Source: Paracoccaceae bacterium
Lineage (GTDB): Bacteria; Pseudomonadota; Alphaproteobacteria; Rhodobacterales; Rhodobacteraceae
Assembly: GCA_016765235.1 (NCBI GenBank)
Contig: JAESQH010000118.1
Span: 1-7,048 of the forward strand
DNA length: 7,048 bases
Direction of reading: 5' to 3'
Positions 1 to 6,033 of the stretch are shown here, piece by piece. The notes under the pieces are model-generated. The model searched no databases. It worked only from the letters and a program-made list of their open reading frames with translations, and was not told the DNA's origin. The number at the start of each line of letters is the position of its first letter. The first letter of the stretch is position 1. The position numbers and the translations under genes were made by a program.

Positions 1-379
1 CCTCGAATTCGCGTGTGGCGGTCAAGCCATCTTCGCCCCGTTCAAGCAGCGGGAAATCGGCGACCCCATTAAAAACCGCGCCCGCCATGCCGCCTTTGTT
101 CATGTCGCTGATCGCCGTGTTTTCAAACGTACCCATCAGGCGATAGATGTTTAACTTCCAGTTAAGATTTGCGCCTTCGCGTACAAAAGTGCGGCCCGGG
201 TGCGCGTGGGCATCAATCGCCGGATTGGCTTTCAGGAACGCCATCGCACGCTCCAATTCGGCATCGTTTAAGGTGAATCCAACGTTGGGGGGCTGTGGTA
301 TGAATTTGTAATACCCACCAGCCGCGACAACTGCCACGCCAGCTACAACTCTGCCGATTACATTGCGCCGAGAAACCAT
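1..379 (-). CDS. Probable membrane dipeptidase (M19-type amidohydrolase), 5' part only
   Basis: The first 126 codons of a gene that runs off the left edge of the window. The start is ATG at 379-377, preceded by a good ribosome binding site (GAGGTG, complement of 385-390, 5-nt spacer). The N-terminus begins MVSRRNVIG, then a hydrophobic Val/Ala/Gly stretch to about residue 22. This resembles a twin-arginine (SRRxxIG) leader or an uncleaved membrane anchor, so the enzyme probably faces the periplasm. At about residue 57 comes DAHAHPGR, whose HxH pattern is the first metal-binding motif of amidohydrolase-fold enzymes. In M19 (renal dipeptidase-like) proteins it sits at the end of the first barrel strand. 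M19 enzymes cleave dipeptides with zinc. The remaining metal ligands lie outside the window, so the family is inferred from this N-terminus alone; another TIM-barrel metal hydrolase is possible. The gene is divergent from ftsY. Confidence 0.6.
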   Translation of the reverse strand, partial: MVSRRNVIGRVVAGVAVVAAGGYYKFIPQPPNVGFTLNDAELERAMAFLKANPAIDAHAHPGRTFVREGANLNWKLNIYRLMGTFENTAISDMNKGGMAGAVFNGVADFPLLERGEDGLTATREFE

Positions 380-525
380 AAATTCACCTCAAAGTCCCGA
401 AAAACCGATTTTGCGGCACTGTCTAGCTATACTTGTGATATTTCAAGTGCACTTTTCCACGCACCGAGGCTTCCATCCCGCGCCCACCCGTATTAGGTGG
501 AGTAGGAACAGTATTCGGAGCACAC
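380..525. promoter_or_regulatory. Divergent intergenic region between the dipeptidase gene and ftsY
   Basis: These 146 bp must hold the promoters of both divergent genes. A TATACT box at 428-433 could be a plus-strand -10 element for ftsY, but no convincing -35 lies 16-18 bp upstream. Just beside it is the perfect palindrome AAGTGCACTT (445-454), and ACTTG/CAAGT form an inverted repeat at 431-435 and 444-448. The ftsY ribosome binding site is probably CGGAG at 516-520, 5 nt before the ATG. An imperfect direct repeat, GTATTAGG at 490-497 and GTATTCGG at 511-518, lies in the presumed leader. The promoter assignment is a guess; the palindromes are read directly. Confidence 0.4.
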
Positions 526-1542
526 ATGTCGTTTTTCTCAAAGATGAAAGAACGTTTAACGAGATCCTCGTCAAAGATTGACGAGGGTCTTCAGGCGATC
601 GTCGAAGAAGAAGTTGTCGAGGCACCGATTGAGACGCCTAAAGAGGTTGTCGAGGAGACCCCCAAGGTCGGTATAGTCGGGCGAATGCTTGGTCGTGACG
701 CCGCCCCCAAGCGGGTGCTGGACGATGCGATGCTGGAAAGTCTTGAGGAATTGTTAATCACCGCCGATATGGGCGTTGAGACCGCGTTAAAGGTTTCCGC
801 CAACATGGCCGAAGGGCGGTTTGGCAAAAAGCTGGGTGTCGAGGAAATCAAGTCGCTTCTGGCGGACGAGGTGAGGGCCATTCTGGAACCCGTCGCCCGC
901 CCAATGCCGCTTTATGCGAAAAAACCGCAAGTGGTGTTGGTTGTCGGCGTTAACGGTTCCGGCAAGACGACAACGATTGGCAAGCTAGCCAGCCAGTTCG
1001 AAGCGGCTGGAAAATCGGTTGTGATTGCGGCTTGCGATACGTTTCGCGCGGCGGCTGTTGAACAGTTGCAAGTTTGGGGCGAGCGCGCCGGCGTGCCGGT
1101 TCTGACGGCACCCGAGGGGACGGACCCGGCGAGCCTTGCCTATGACGCGATGGTTCAAGCCGAAGCTGACGGGGCCGATTTGCTGATGATCGATACGGCC
1201 GGGCGGTTGCAAAACCGTGCGGACCTTATGGAAGAGTTGGCCAAGATTGTTCGCGTGATCCGCAAGAAGGACCCCGATGCGCCGCATAACACTTTGTTAG
1301 TACTTGATGCAACGACCGGTCAAAACGCGCTGTCGCAAGTGAAGGTATTCACCGAGATTGCAGACGTTAGCGGTTTGGTAATGACCAAGTTGGACGGCAC
1401 GGCCAAGGGTGGCGTGTTGGTTGCGTTGGCTGACAAATACGGCCTGCCAATACACGCGATTGGTGTTGGCGAGAGCATCGAGGATTTACAGCCGTTTGAT
1501 CCAGACGAATTCGCCCGCGCACTTACAGGGGCCACCTTGTGA
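526..1542 (+). CDS. ftsY: Signal recognition particle receptor FtsY
   Basis: FtsY is the SRP-type GTPase that docks the Ffh-4.5S RNA-ribosome complex at the inner membrane for co-translational insertion of membrane proteins. At 338 aa it has a short N-terminal region (about 1-60) with an acidic Glu/Val-rich segment at 27-46. A helical N domain follows (about 62-125), then the G domain. All SRP-GTPase motifs are present: P-loop GVNGSGKTTT (141-150), DTFRAAAVEQL (171-181), DTAGRLQ (223-229), TKLDGTAKGG (287-296), GVGE (313-316) and DLQPFD (320-325). The last two distinguish FtsY from Ffh, as does the absence of a methionine-rich M domain. The ATG is supported by CGGAG 5 nt upstream. The stop TGA overlaps the GTG start of the next gene, so the two are probably translationally coupled. 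Nothing is missing; the short acidic A region is common in alphaproteobacteria compared with the long one of E. coli. Confidence 0.97.
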   Translation: MSFFSKMKERLTRSSSKIDEGLQAIVEEEVVEAPIETPKEVVEETPKVGIVGRMLGRDAAPKRVLDDAMLESLEELLITADMGVETALKVSANMAEGRFGKKLGVEEIKSLLADEVRAILEPVARPMPLYAKKPQVVLVVGVNGSGKTTTIGKLASQFEAAGKSVVIAACDTFRAAAVEQLQVWGERAGVPVLTAPEGTDPASLAYDAMVQAEADGADLLMIDTAGRLQNRADLMEELAKIVRVIRKKDPDAPHNTLLVLDATTGQNALSQVKVFTEIADVSGLVMTKLDGTAKGGVLVALADKYGLPIHAIGVGESIEDLQPFDPDEFARALTGATL

Positions 1543-2441
1543 GTGATTTCATCCTCTCGGTTGAGGGGACGGAATACGGGCAGCGGCTGGCGATGATACT
1601 GGCGCTGACGTCAGCGGTCGCACACTCGATTTTCGGGGCGTTGCAGAAGGGGCGATATGACCCTTGGCTGATGCGCGGTGCGATTGATGTATTTTATTTC
1701 CTGATCGCACTGCCGATTGCGTTATTCGTGTTTCCGCTACCGGAACCGCATGTATGGCTGATCCTTGCAGTCGTTTGGATAATCCATGTAGCCTACAAGT
1801 ATTTCATGGCGATGGCTTACTCGCGCGGCGCCTATACGGTGGTTTACCCCGTGGTGCGCGGCACTGGCCCGTTGGTCACGGTTTTCGCCGCAGGATTTGT
1901 ATTTGGTGAAACGTTCACACTTGTTCAATGGGGCGGCGTTTTGCTTCTGTCGGGTGGAATATTCGCACTAGCAGGCTGGAATCTTCACAAAACCAAAGTT
2001 GGGCGGAGCGTTCTTATCTCGGCGCTTGGATTCGCGTTTTTGACCGGCGGGATTGTGGCCCTTTACACAACTGTTGATGCATTGGGCATGCGCGCCACAC
2101 CGGATCCATTCACATTTTTAATCTGGTTTTTCGTGGTTGACGGTTGGACTTTCCCGATCATTTCCTATGTGCACTGGAAAAGAATGGAAAATCGACCCGA
2201 CCCCATACCATTGCTTCGACGTGGTTTCATAGGCGCATTAATCGCATTCGTGAGTTTTGGCGCAGTCATGTTGGCTACGCGGTTGGGTAAAGTTGGCGAG
2301 GCGGCCGTGTTGCGAGAGACATCAACTGTCTTCGCCGCCCTGATCGGCTGGTTATTCCTGAAAGAAACGGTAGGCCCCGTGCGGGCAGGCCTTATGGCAG
2401 TTATTGCGGCAGGCGCCGTAGTAGTAGAATTCGGCGGATAG
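1539..2441 (+). CDS. EamA-family (DMT superfamily) inner-membrane transporter
   Basis: A 300-aa, almost wholly hydrophobic protein with about ten predicted membrane helices in two halves, as in EamA/DUF6 permeases. The first repeat is at about 16-146 and the second at about 156-298. Supporting stretches are the YPVVRGTGPL segment (103-112) followed by GE at 123-124 in the first half, and LRETSTVFAALIGWLFLKE (258-276) at the matching place in the second. These permeases usually export metabolites or amino acids, or take up small solutes; the substrate cannot be told here. The GTG start overlaps the ftsY stop by 4 bp and has AGGGG (1527-1531) 7 nt upstream. ATG codon 18 (1590) is a less likely alternative because it would cut into the first helix. 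The gene sits in the ftsY-yciB block, 17 bp before yciB. Confidence 0.88.
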   Translation: MSDFILSVEGTEYGQRLAMILALTSAVAHSIFGALQKGRYDPWLMRGAIDVFYFLIALPIALFVFPLPEPHVWLILAVVWIIHVAYKYFMAMAYSRGAYTVVYPVVRGTGPLVTVFAAGFVFGETFTLVQWGGVLLLSGGIFALAGWNLHKTKVGRSVLISALGFAFLTGGIVALYTTVDALGMRATPDPFTFLIWFFVVDGWTFPIISYVHWKRMENRPDPIPLLRRGFIGALIAFVSFGAVMLATRLGKVGEAAVLRETSTVFAALIGWLFLKETVGPVRAGLMAVIAAGAVVVEFGG

Positions 2442-2458
2442 AGAGGCTAAGAGGCATT

Positions 2459-3064
2459 ATGGAAAAGAAAAAGATACACCCGTTATTAAAGCTGGCCCTG
2501 GAAATGGGGCCAATTATGGTATTCTTCATATCGTATAAGTTTGCCGTCGCGCCGGATGGTGCGAGCGACGAGGAGCGGCAGTTGGCGCAGCTTCTGTTCG
2601 CCACGGGGATATTTATCCCGACAATCCTGATTTCGCTGGTTATTAGCTGGGTCTTGACCCGCAGCTTGCCGAAAATGGCGGTGATGACGGCGGTGGTCGT
2701 GGTTGTGATGGGCGGCCTGACGCTGTGGTTAAAGGACGACACGTTTATCAAGATGAAACCGACGATACTTTATACTTTGTTTGCCGCAATTCTCGGGTTT
2801 GGCCTGATGCGCGGACAAAGTTATTTGCAATATGTGATGGAAGATTCAATGCCCTTGCAACCCGAAGGTTGGAATATTTTCACCAAACGCTTTGCGCTGT
2901 TTTTCATTGGTTTAGCAATCGTTAACGAAATTGTCTGGCGCGGGTTTGGCACAGATATCTGGGTGAATTTCAAAACCTTCGCGCTGCCGGTGGCGACGTT
3001 CGTGTTTATCTTCAGCCAAATGGGCGTGTTCAGCAAATACGCGATTGAAGAAGACGAGAGTTAA
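2459..3064 (+). CDS. yciB: YciB (IspZ/septation protein A) family inner-membrane protein
   Basis: A 201-aa integral membrane protein of the YciB family, formerly called intracellular septation protein A or IspZ. Family members affect envelope synthesis and cell division, but their biochemical role is not settled. Recognisable features are the start LKLALEMGPIMVFF (10-23), the TLWLKDDTFIKMKPTILY block (88-105, normally D..FIK.KPTI.Y), and the C-terminal NEIVWR...DIWVNFKTF (156-174). About five or six hydrophobic segments are visible (roughly 12-30, 46-67, 72-91, 102-118, 144-160, 175-192). Insertion around 31-42 (PDGASDEERQ) makes a soluble loop slightly larger than in E. coli YciB. The ATG at 2459 has AAGAGG just upstream with a short 4-nt gap. 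The gene ends the plus-strand block; its TAA overlaps the stop of the convergent dehydrogenase gene. Confidence 0.92.
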   Translation: MEKKKIHPLLKLALEMGPIMVFFISYKFAVAPDGASDEERQLAQLLFATGIFIPTILISLVISWVLTRSLPKMAVMTAVVVVVMGGLTLWLKDDTFIKMKPTILYTLFAAILGFGLMRGQSYLQYVMEDSMPLQPEGWNIFTKRFALFFIGLAIVNEIVWRGFGTDIWVNFKTFALPVATFVFIFSQMGVFSKYAIEEDES

Positions 3065-3080
3065 CGCGGGCGTAACTTTT
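3060..3080 (+). terminator. Possible weak intrinsic terminator at the end of yciB
   Basis: Around the yciB stop codon, GTTA-A-CG and CGTAAC can pair (3060-3066 with 3071-3076, one bulged A) around the 4-nt loop CGGG. A run of TTTT (3077-3080) follows. The stem is only six pairs and half AT, so this would be an inefficient terminator. It fits the end of the ftsY-yciB transcript. There is no intergenic space here, because the opposite gene starts its stop codon at the same bases. Confidence 0.3.
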
Positions 3081-3867
3081 CGATCATCGCAATTAAAGTT
3101 AACGGCAGGTTAAGGTCGGCGTTTTCAGGGGCGCCGTCCATTGCAGCCTCCACATCTTTTTTAAGGATGCCGATGGTGTTTTCAAGGTCGAAACCATCGC
3201 GTGCGAATTCGATATCGTCGAAATTGCTGCCAAACCACGTTTGGCCGGAACTGGTGTGCATCAGGTTTAACAATCGAGTTTCGTCGATCCCCAATTCATC
3301 CGCCCAGTCCAGCACCAGCCGCGTAGCGACGGTTGAGCTGGCCGCTAACAGGTTGTTAAGAACTTTGGCCGCCATACCTGCGCCAAACGCGCCCATAACG
3401 TAAAAATGTTTTCCCATGGCGTTTAGGTAGGGCTGAATGTAGGCGATGTCGTCGGCCTCTCCGCCAAGCATAAAGGACAACCGTTTTTCCTTGGCCGCGA
3501 TGGCCGCGCCTGACATCGGTGCGTCGATCAGATGGATGTGTTGAGGAATGCGGCCTCGAAGGTTTAGGACATACTTCGGTGATAGGGTGGAGCAGATGAC
3601 AATATGGGTCAGTTTATCCGCTTTGGCGATCAGGTTTTGGTCGTTGAATAACAGGTCGTCTGTTTGCTGCTGATCGCGCACGACGGTGAACAGAGTTGTC
3701 AGGTCTTTCGTGAATTCGGTTGGGTCCAAGGTCATAGAACCTTGGAAACCTCCAAATTCCGCAAGCGGGCGTATATCGAACCCTTGGGTGGAATGTCCGG
3801 TATTCCGAAGAGCTTTGGCCATAGGCAGACCCATTCGACCACAGCCTGCAACTCCAATTTTGGGCAT
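3061..3867 (-). CDS. NAD-dependent 3-hydroxyisobutyrate dehydrogenase-family oxidoreductase
   Basis: A 268-aa beta-hydroxyacid dehydrogenase. This family oxidises 3-hydroxy acids such as 3-hydroxyisobutyrate, tartronate semialdehyde (reduced form) or gamma-hydroxybutyrate with NAD(P). The Rossmann motif GCGRMGLPMA is at 8-17, and Asp31 after the second strand favours NAD over NADP. The family substrate motif appears as DAPMSGA (115-121, usually DAPVSGG). The catalytic lysine is Lys168 in GAGMAAKVLNN (162-172), and KKD lies at 236-238 in the helical C-terminal domain. The protein is about 20 residues shorter than typical members, but no motif is missing. The start ATG (3867) has AAGGA (complement of 3875-3879) 7 nt upstream. 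It starts 3 bp after the 64-aa gene, so it is probably co-transcribed with it and the AAA ATPase. The substrate cannot be assigned. It converges on yciB, sharing TTAA. Confidence 0.88.
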   Translation of the reverse strand: MPKIGVAGCGRMGLPMAKALRNTGHSTQGFDIRPLAEFGGFQGSMTLDPTEFTKDLTTLFTVVRDQQQTDDLLFNDQNLIAKADKLTHIVICSTLSPKYVLNLRGRIPQHIHLIDAPMSGAAIAAKEKRLSFMLGGEADDIAYIQPYLNAMGKHFYVMGAFGAGMAAKVLNNLLAASSTVATRLVLDWADELGIDETRLLNLMHTSSGQTWFGSNFDDIEFARDGFDLENTIGILKKDVEAAMDGAPENADLNLPLTLIAMIEKLRPR

Positions 3868-3870
3868 GAA

Positions 3871-4065
3871 CTAGTCCTTGAATTCAGGAGGGCGGTTTTC
3901 AAAATTGACCATTGCGACTTCCATCCGGGTTTTGCTGCCAAGCACAGGTTTTTGAGCGGTGGATTCCATCATCAGGGTATCCGCAAGTGTTTCGCGCGCG
4001 TTTGATAGTTGGTCAATTGTATCCGCGATTGGGCCTGCGTGCGTAACAAGTACACGATCAGTCAT
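3871..4065 (-). CDS. Small conserved-looking hypothetical protein, 64 aa
   Basis: I do not recognise this protein. It reads MTDRVLVTHAG at the start and ends NFENRPPEFKD. It is hydrophilic with no signal peptide, membrane helix, cysteine or zinc motif; residues about 12-35 look helical (DTIDQLSNARETLADTL). It is called as a gene because it exactly fills the space between two real genes. Its ATG lies within the end of the ATPase gene (8-bp overlap, ATGACTGA), and its TAG is 3 bp before the dehydrogenase start. No strong Shine-Dalgarno precedes the ATG, so translation is probably coupled to the ATPase by reinitiation. A start two codons further upstream (TTG, 4071) is possible but less likely. 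A plus-strand reading of 113 codons covers the same stretch, but it lacks any genomic fit. Cytoplasmic; function unknown. Confidence 0.65.
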   Translation of the reverse strand: MTDRVLVTHAGPIADTIDQLSNARETLADTLMMESTAQKPVLGSKTRMEVAMVNFENRPPEFKD

Positions 4066-5353
4066 CAACAAACAGGTTTTCCCATGCGCGGTCGATTAAT
4101 TCAGTGCTCATGTGCGGTTCATGGCCCTCATATTCGCATATCGACAGGCTTTGGTCGATCAGGAAAGGTGCCTGATAAGATGCGAATTTGTTGTCCACTA
4201 ATGGATACTTGGTGTTCAGCAGGTATTCCATTACTTCCTCGTCAGGGCGCAGTTTATAGTGACGGCAGGTTTTGACGAAAATCTTGATGAAGTCGTCACG
4301 GCTTGGATTGTCGACTTTGATCTTATAATAGATACGCCGCAAAGCCGCGCCGTCGAACATTTCGGTGGGGGCCATGTTGGTTGAAAAGATCACGAGAGTA
4401 TCAAAGGGCACCATGAATTTTTGACCAGATTGCAGGGTCAAAATATCGAAGTGTTGTTCCATCGGAACAATCCAGCGGTTGATCAGCGCCTGCGGAGGTT
4501 CAGCCTGACGGCCAAGGTCGTCTACAATAAACACGCCGCCGGTGGCTTTTAGTTGCAACGGCGCCTGATAGGTGCGCGACACAGGGTTATAGATCAGATC
4601 GAGCATCGATAACGTCAACTCACCACCCGTCATGACCGATGGCCGGCGGCACAGCGCATAGCGCTGATCGAAAGTCGGCCCAAGGCGGCGAAGGGCGGTT
4701 GCGTCGAATTCCTCCGTTTTGGCCAAAGTGTGGATGATCGGATCGTAAAGCGAAATCACCTGACCCGCGTATTCAAGGAACCGCGGCAGGAATATATTAT
4801 CGCCGAGCGCGTCGCGAATACCATTGGAAATCGACGATTTACCGTTCCCCGGAGGGCCAAACAGCAAAATGGACTTACCCGAGTTTACCGCAGGGCCAAG
4901 CTGGTCCAACATGCCTTCGGGCATCACCAGATGTGACAGTGAATTTTCCAGATCTTCGCGACGAATGTTTACGTCTTTAACCTTTTGGCGTTCAGTCTGC
5001 TTCCAAAAATCGGCTAAAGGCACAGGTAGAGATCCGTAATATTCAGATTGTTGAAGCGCATCAAGCGCACGCGCGCGCCCGGTGTCCGTAAGCTGATAGC
5101 GGAGCGATGACGTTGTCGATGCGCCGCGTGCGCCCAACGTTTCGATCAATCCGTTTGTACGAATTTCATCAATCAACTCTTGCGCGATTGGTACGGAAAC
5201 AGCCAAGGCCTCGGAAATATCTACGATGTCGCTCAGGTTTCGCCGGAAAATTGTTTTCAACAAAATACCGGTCATGAGGGTCAACTCAAGGCCGATTTCG
5301 GACAGTTTCAAAGGAACAGGGGGCTTGAAAGCCTCGTGTCGAAGTCCATCCAT
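4058..5353 (-). CDS. AAA-family ATPase with N-terminal winged-helix-like domain, Tad-cluster associated
   Basis: A 431-aa soluble protein. Residues about 17-105 look like a winged-helix domain: helices, then IAQELIDEIRTNGLIETLG (56-74) and a wing-like strand ending LRYQLTDTGRARAL (84-97). An AAA+ core follows, with Walker A GPPGNGKS (166-173), Walker B VFIVDD (274-279) and the sensor-1 region IFSTN (322-326). A basic pair, ALRR (337-340), could act as an arginine finger or sensor 2. Residues 350-431 form a helical lid-like region. The fold recalls MoxR-like or transposition-helper ATPases more than the secretion ATPase CpaF/TadA. I recall similar proteins near alphaproteobacterial Flp pilus genes, but no function is established to my knowledge. 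The ATG at 5353 has a strong ribosome binding site, AAGGAG (complement of 5361-5366), with a 7-nt spacer. The end overlaps the 64-aa gene. A regulatory or remodelling role in pilus assembly is inference from position only. Confidence 0.85.
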   Translation of the reverse strand: MDGLRHEAFKPPVPLKLSEIGLELTLMTGILLKTIFRRNLSDIVDISEALAVSVPIAQELIDEIRTNGLIETLGARGASTTSSLRYQLTDTGRARALDALQQSEYYGSLPVPLADFWKQTERQKVKDVNIRREDLENSLSHLVMPEGMLDQLGPAVNSGKSILLFGPPGNGKSSISNGIRDALGDNIFLPRFLEYAGQVISLYDPIIHTLAKTEEFDATALRRLGPTFDQRYALCRRPSVMTGGELTLSMLDLIYNPVSRTYQAPLQLKATGGVFIVDDLGRQAEPPQALINRWIVPMEQHFDILTLQSGQKFMVPFDTLVIFSTNMAPTEMFDGAALRRIYYKIKVDNPSRDDFIKIFVKTCRHYKLRPDEEVMEYLLNTKYPLVDNKFASYQAPFLIDQSLSICEYEGHEPHMSTELIDRAWENLFVDD

Positions 5354-5520
5354 GATGTTTCTCCTTCGGGATCGAAAACCGTATAATATTGATTTTAACG
5401 CGCTTTTACGTCTTTACGCAACGCAGAGATGAAAAATACAAAATGTACATTACCGCCAAACTGCGGCAGAATTTAGAGTTATACCGGACTATTTGCACGA
5501 TCCGATACGTGCGTTACCGG
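5354..5520 (-). promoter_or_regulatory. Gap between cpaA and the ATPase gene; probable promoter and leader of the ATPase cassette
   Basis: This is the only sizeable gap in the minus-strand run. It is AT-rich near the ATPase gene. On the minus strand it holds TTGCGT, then 18 nt, then TAAAAT, a poor sigma-70-like pair, and a second TATTAT-type -10 candidate nearer the gene. Two hairpins are possible: GCACG/CGTGC (5495-5499 with 5508-5512, 8-nt loop), about 9 bp after the cpaA stop, and TACCGC/GCGGCA (5451-5456 with 5463-5468, one wobble pair). Neither is followed directly by a T run on the minus strand, so they are not clear terminators. The palindrome ATGTACAT lies at 5443-5450. No coding signal is seen. 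Confidence 0.35.
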
Positions 5521-6033
5521 TCAAACAAGTCCGACAACAGTTAATTGATAAAATATTAGTGCCGAACTCATCCCTAAACCCAGCGGGAAATTCTTCACTT
5601 TGGACGTTTTTTCAATTCGCCAGGATTCCCAGTTATCTGTTATCGGATCCATGAACCCGAGTTTTCCGATTATCTTGTGCAGTATAACACCAATTAGCGC
5701 GAATAGGGACAGTTCGAGCAGGAATGGCGGTATGTGGTTATGGTCAATAAACAACGCCATAGCGGCGGCAAATTTGGCGTCACCGCCACCTATTCCGCCA
5801 AGTGAAAACATGCCAAAACCGACAACCAAAACCATTAGTCCACCAATCAGGCGCCATAAGAATATATCGAACGGCAGTAGAATTGCGCCGGAAATGACAA
5901 ATGCACCCGTCATCAGCATTACTAAAATATTGGGTATTTTCATGAACTTAAGGTCGCTCCACGCGGACCATAGTGCAAATGGGGTCGCGACAGCGAGGAA
6001 GATATAATTTGCGAAACTGATGTCGAGGTTCAT
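5521..6033 (-). CDS. cpaA: Tad/Flp prepilin peptidase CpaA (TadV), A24A family
   Basis: A 170-aa polytopic membrane aspartic protease that removes the leader of Flp-type prepilins, and of TadE/F pseudopilins, at the inner membrane. Both catalytic aspartates are visible: Asp27 in SDLKFMKIPN (26-35) and Asp85 in the GxGD motif GGGDAK (82-87). The protein lacks the cytoplasmic zinc-binding methyltransferase domain of PilD, as expected for CpaA/TadV. Hydrophobic segments lie at about 8-24, 35-54, 59-79, 88-97, 103-120 and 152-170. A soluble segment at 128-147 (DPITDNWESWRIEK) is typical of alphaproteobacterial members. The ATG at 6033 overlaps the tadD stop (ATGA, 4 bp), so the two are probably translationally coupled. 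Confidence is high for family and role; which pilin it cuts is outside the window. Confidence 0.93.
   Translation of the reverse strand: MNLDISFANYIFLAVATPFALWSAWSDLKFMKIPNILVMLMTGAFVISGAILLPFDIFLWRLIGGLMVLVVGFGMFSLGGIGGGDAKFAAAMALFIDHNHIPPFLLELSLFALIGVILHKIIGKLGFMDPITDNWESWRIEKTSKVKNFPLGLGMSSALIFYQLTVVGLV

Noticed and set aside
960..985. FtsY P-loop has Ser (GVNGSGKT) where E. coli has a different residue at the variable position
   Set aside because: This position varies among SRP GTPases and all catalytic residues are intact, so no functional oddity is implied.
141..2000. Possible horizontal transfer or mobile DNA anywhere in the window
   Set aside because: No transposase, integrase, tRNA, terminal repeats or sharp composition change is visible; the genes are chromosomal types.
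3664..4005. 113-codon plus-strand open frame across the start of the dehydrogenase and the 64-aa gene
   Set aside because: It runs through the dehydrogenase Rossmann region in antisense; the minus-strand genes fit the operon spacing and this frame does not.
5382..5387. Perfect TATAAT on the plus strand in the gap before the ATPase gene
   Set aside because: There is no plus-strand gene downstream and no -35 element, so it is probably chance in an AT-rich stretch.
5600..6007. 135-codon open frame on the plus strand opposite cpaA
   Set aside because: It lies wholly antisense to a gene with clear catalytic motifs, has no ribosome binding site and its translation shows no recognisable pattern.
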